From Vulcanimicrobiota bacterium (GTDB lineage Bacteria > Vulcanimicrobiota > Vulcanimicrobiia > Vulcanimicrobiales > Vulcanimicrobiaceae): DNA of 59,155 nt. The notes under the pieces were generated by a model. It saw only the letters and a list, made by a program, of their open reading frames with translations, made no database searches and was not told the DNA's origin. Both the position numbers and the translations under genes were made by a program. The stretch spans positions 69,611-128,765 of the forward strand of contig PMOS01000004.1 of the NCBI GenBank assembly GCA_003161435.1, in the 5' to 3' direction. This document shows, piece by piece, positions 58,251 through 59,155 of this stretch; positions within the stretch are counted from its first letter, which is position 1; every line of letters begins with the position of its first letter.

Positions 58251-58967
58251 ATGATGAAGTTACTCGTCGCAGGCGGTGCTCTGCTTGCTGCGGTCACCGT
58301 TTCGCTCGCCGCATGCAGCGGCCCGGGCGGGACCGCGTCGGTCGCGACCCTGACTCCGACACCGTCTCCGACGCCCATTACCAGCGGGTCGCCGGTCGCC
58401 ACGGCGACGCCGACGAGTAGTCCCACCGCGACGCCGACGCCCATCACGAGCGGCGCGCCCACTGCTACGCCGACTCCGACGACCCGGCCCACTGCTACGC
58501 CGACTCCGACGACCCGGCCCACTGCCACGCCGACGCCGACGAGCGCGCCCACCGCGACGCCGACACCGACGAGCGTGCCCACCGCGACGCCGACACCGAC
58601 GAGCGTGCCCACCGCGACGCCGACACCAACGCCCACTCCGACACCGACACCCGGAAGCGTGACGTTGTCGATCAATTCGATCTCGTTCGCCGGAACGGGC
58701 GCCGCGAACGCGCAGACCGTGACCGCGAGCCAATCGAACTACGGCGGAGCGTTCACGGCCACGACGCCGGCTGCCGGGCAGCCGAATTCGTGCAGCGGCA
58801 TCGCGACCATCTCGCCGACGACGAGTTCTTCGAGCTTCACGATCACACCGGTCGCCATCGGGCATTGCACCTTCACGATCACCGGCGGAAACGGCCAGAC
58901 GACGACCTTGACGATCGACGTTACGACGACGACGGTCGGCGGCCAGAGCAAACGGAGAACGCCATGA
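58251..58967 (+). CDS. lipoprotein with Pro/Thr tandem-repeat linker
   Basis: 238 residues from ATG 58251. Leader [20 protein letters not shown] ends in a lipobox. Residues about 35-140 are a Thr/Pro/Ala repeat linker (unit [10 protein letters not shown] and variants) encoded by a 30-base tandem repeat. The C-terminal domain ([40 protein letters not shown]) is a beta-sandwich of the bacterial Ig-like type with two Cys. It is a surface-exposed, stalked protein by design; the ligand is unknown. The stop overlaps the next start (ATGA). Confidence 0.8.
   Translation: MMKLLVAGGALLAAVTVSLAACSGPGGTASVATLTPTPSPTPITSGSPVATATPTSSPTATPTPITSGAPTATPTPTTRPTATPTPTTRPTATPTPTSAPTATPTPTSVPTATPTPTSVPTATPTPTPTPTPTPGSVTLSINSISFAGTGAANAQTVTASQSNYGGAFTATTPAAGQPNSCSGIATISPTTSSSSFTITPVAIGHCTFTITGGNGQTTTLTIDVTTTTVGGQSKRRTP
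58458..58607 (+). repeat. 30-base tandem repeat (VNTR) inside the lipoprotein gene
   Basis: Five consecutive 30-base units (58458-58487, 58488-58517, 58518-58547, 58548-58577, 58578-58607), each starting CCCAC(T/C)GC and encoding a ten-residue Pro/Thr-rich unit. Units 1-2 are identical, units 4-5 are identical, and a partial unit plus shorter CCGACACC-type repeats follow. The unit length keeps the frame, so copy number can vary without loss of function. Confidence 0.9.
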
Positions 58968-59155
58968 TCTCGCGCGCATCGAGTACCCGTGCGACACTCC
59001 TTGCTCTGATCGCTGCGCTCGCCGCAGGTTGCGGCGGGGGTGGTACCACGACGCCGGTGACGGCTCAGTCGCCGTCGAAACAAACTGCGCTCGTCCAGTT
59101 CCAGATCATCGTTCGATCGCCGTCGAGTACCGCGCGGCGCCCGGCGTATATCTCG
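58964..59155 (+). CDS. predicted lipoprotein (partial, runs off the right edge)
   Basis: The frame from ATG 58964 is open to the last base (64 codons). The start overlaps the previous stop (ATGA) and has GGAG upstream. Leader [21 protein letters not shown] ends in a lipobox-like LAAGC followed by four Gly. The visible mature part ([20 protein letters not shown]) is too short to assign. It is co-translated with the Pro/Thr-stalk lipoprotein. Confidence 0.75.
   Translation, partial: MISRASSTRATLLALIAALAAGCGGGGTTTPVTAQSPSKQTALVQFQIIVRSPSSTARRPAYIS

Noticed and set aside
1..59155. CRISPR array or known anti-phage system
   Set aside because: No regularly spaced direct repeats, cas genes or recognisable defence genes were found; the only tandem repeat is the 30-base coding VNTR.

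Overview
This is a high-GC, gene-dense bacterial chromosome segment. Two short AT-richer stretches look foreign, and genes overlap heavily (ATGA/GTGA junctions). A TonB-dependent receptor with an N-terminal regulatory-like domain, many lipoboxes, S53 (kumamolisin-type) peptidase, SpoVS/YmdB, HrcA/CIRCE and an ECF sigma cluster occur together. That combination suggests a diderm from a deep-branching, poorly cultured soil phylum; Candidatus Eremiobacterota (WPS-2) would fit. The assignment is inference from gene content, not from a marker tree.

Layout, left to right. 1-6 kb: acs (running off the left edge), a membrane protein, CIRCE-hrcA-dnaJ without grpE/dnaK, then small genes and a DUF4239 protein. 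6-11 kb: an Mpo1-like protein, rsmE, a quinone-reductase-like MDR protein, an MFS carrier, a LysE remnant and an AbrB-type membrane protein. 11-15 kb: an RHH protein, a polyprenol-phosphate-sugar-synthase-like glycosyltransferase, accD-accA, a DivIC-like protein and a small RNA-binding-like protein, ending in a large inverted repeat. 15-19 kb: an RpiR regulator, a methyltransferase, a HAD phosphatase and Ppx/GppA, then a tRNA-Leu(UAA) split by a group I intron. 19-27 kb: twin lipoprotein-like genes flanking an orphan TRAP binding protein, tRNA-Cys, a TPR protein and an HDAC-MauE-TlpA operon. 27-33 kb: a secreted protein-sigma-anti-sigma-RseB-like cluster and the TonB receptor.

33-42 kb: a ymdB-spoVS-PHP operon, then YbaK, DoxX, a cyclodeaminase-like protein, and ahcY and metK with a second copy of the inverted-repeat family between them. 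42-50 kb: a YcaQ-like glycosylase, two divergent cyclopropane-synthase homologues, TauE, SUI1/YciH and mtnBDC. 50-55 kb: MFS, patatin, S53 peptidase and secreted proteins. 55.4 kb to the end: tRNA-Asn followed by a decayed islet (integrase remnant, frameshifted gene, short SSB, zinc-knuckle protein) and two lipoproteins, the last cut by the window edge.

Functional links: ahcY, metK and mtnBDC cover the SAM cycle and methylthioadenosine salvage. accDA, the CFA-type enzymes, patatin and the Mpo1-like protein concern lipids. HrcA/CIRCE-DnaJ, the sigma/anti-sigma/RseB set and Spy-like and TlpA-like proteins concern protein stress and the envelope.

The most unusual observations are the tRNA-Leu group I intron, three genes whose conserved N-terminus lies upstream of any ATG/GTG/TTG but starts at the upstream gene's TAA stop, and a palindromic repeat family that supplies the Shine-Dalgarno sequence of metK.
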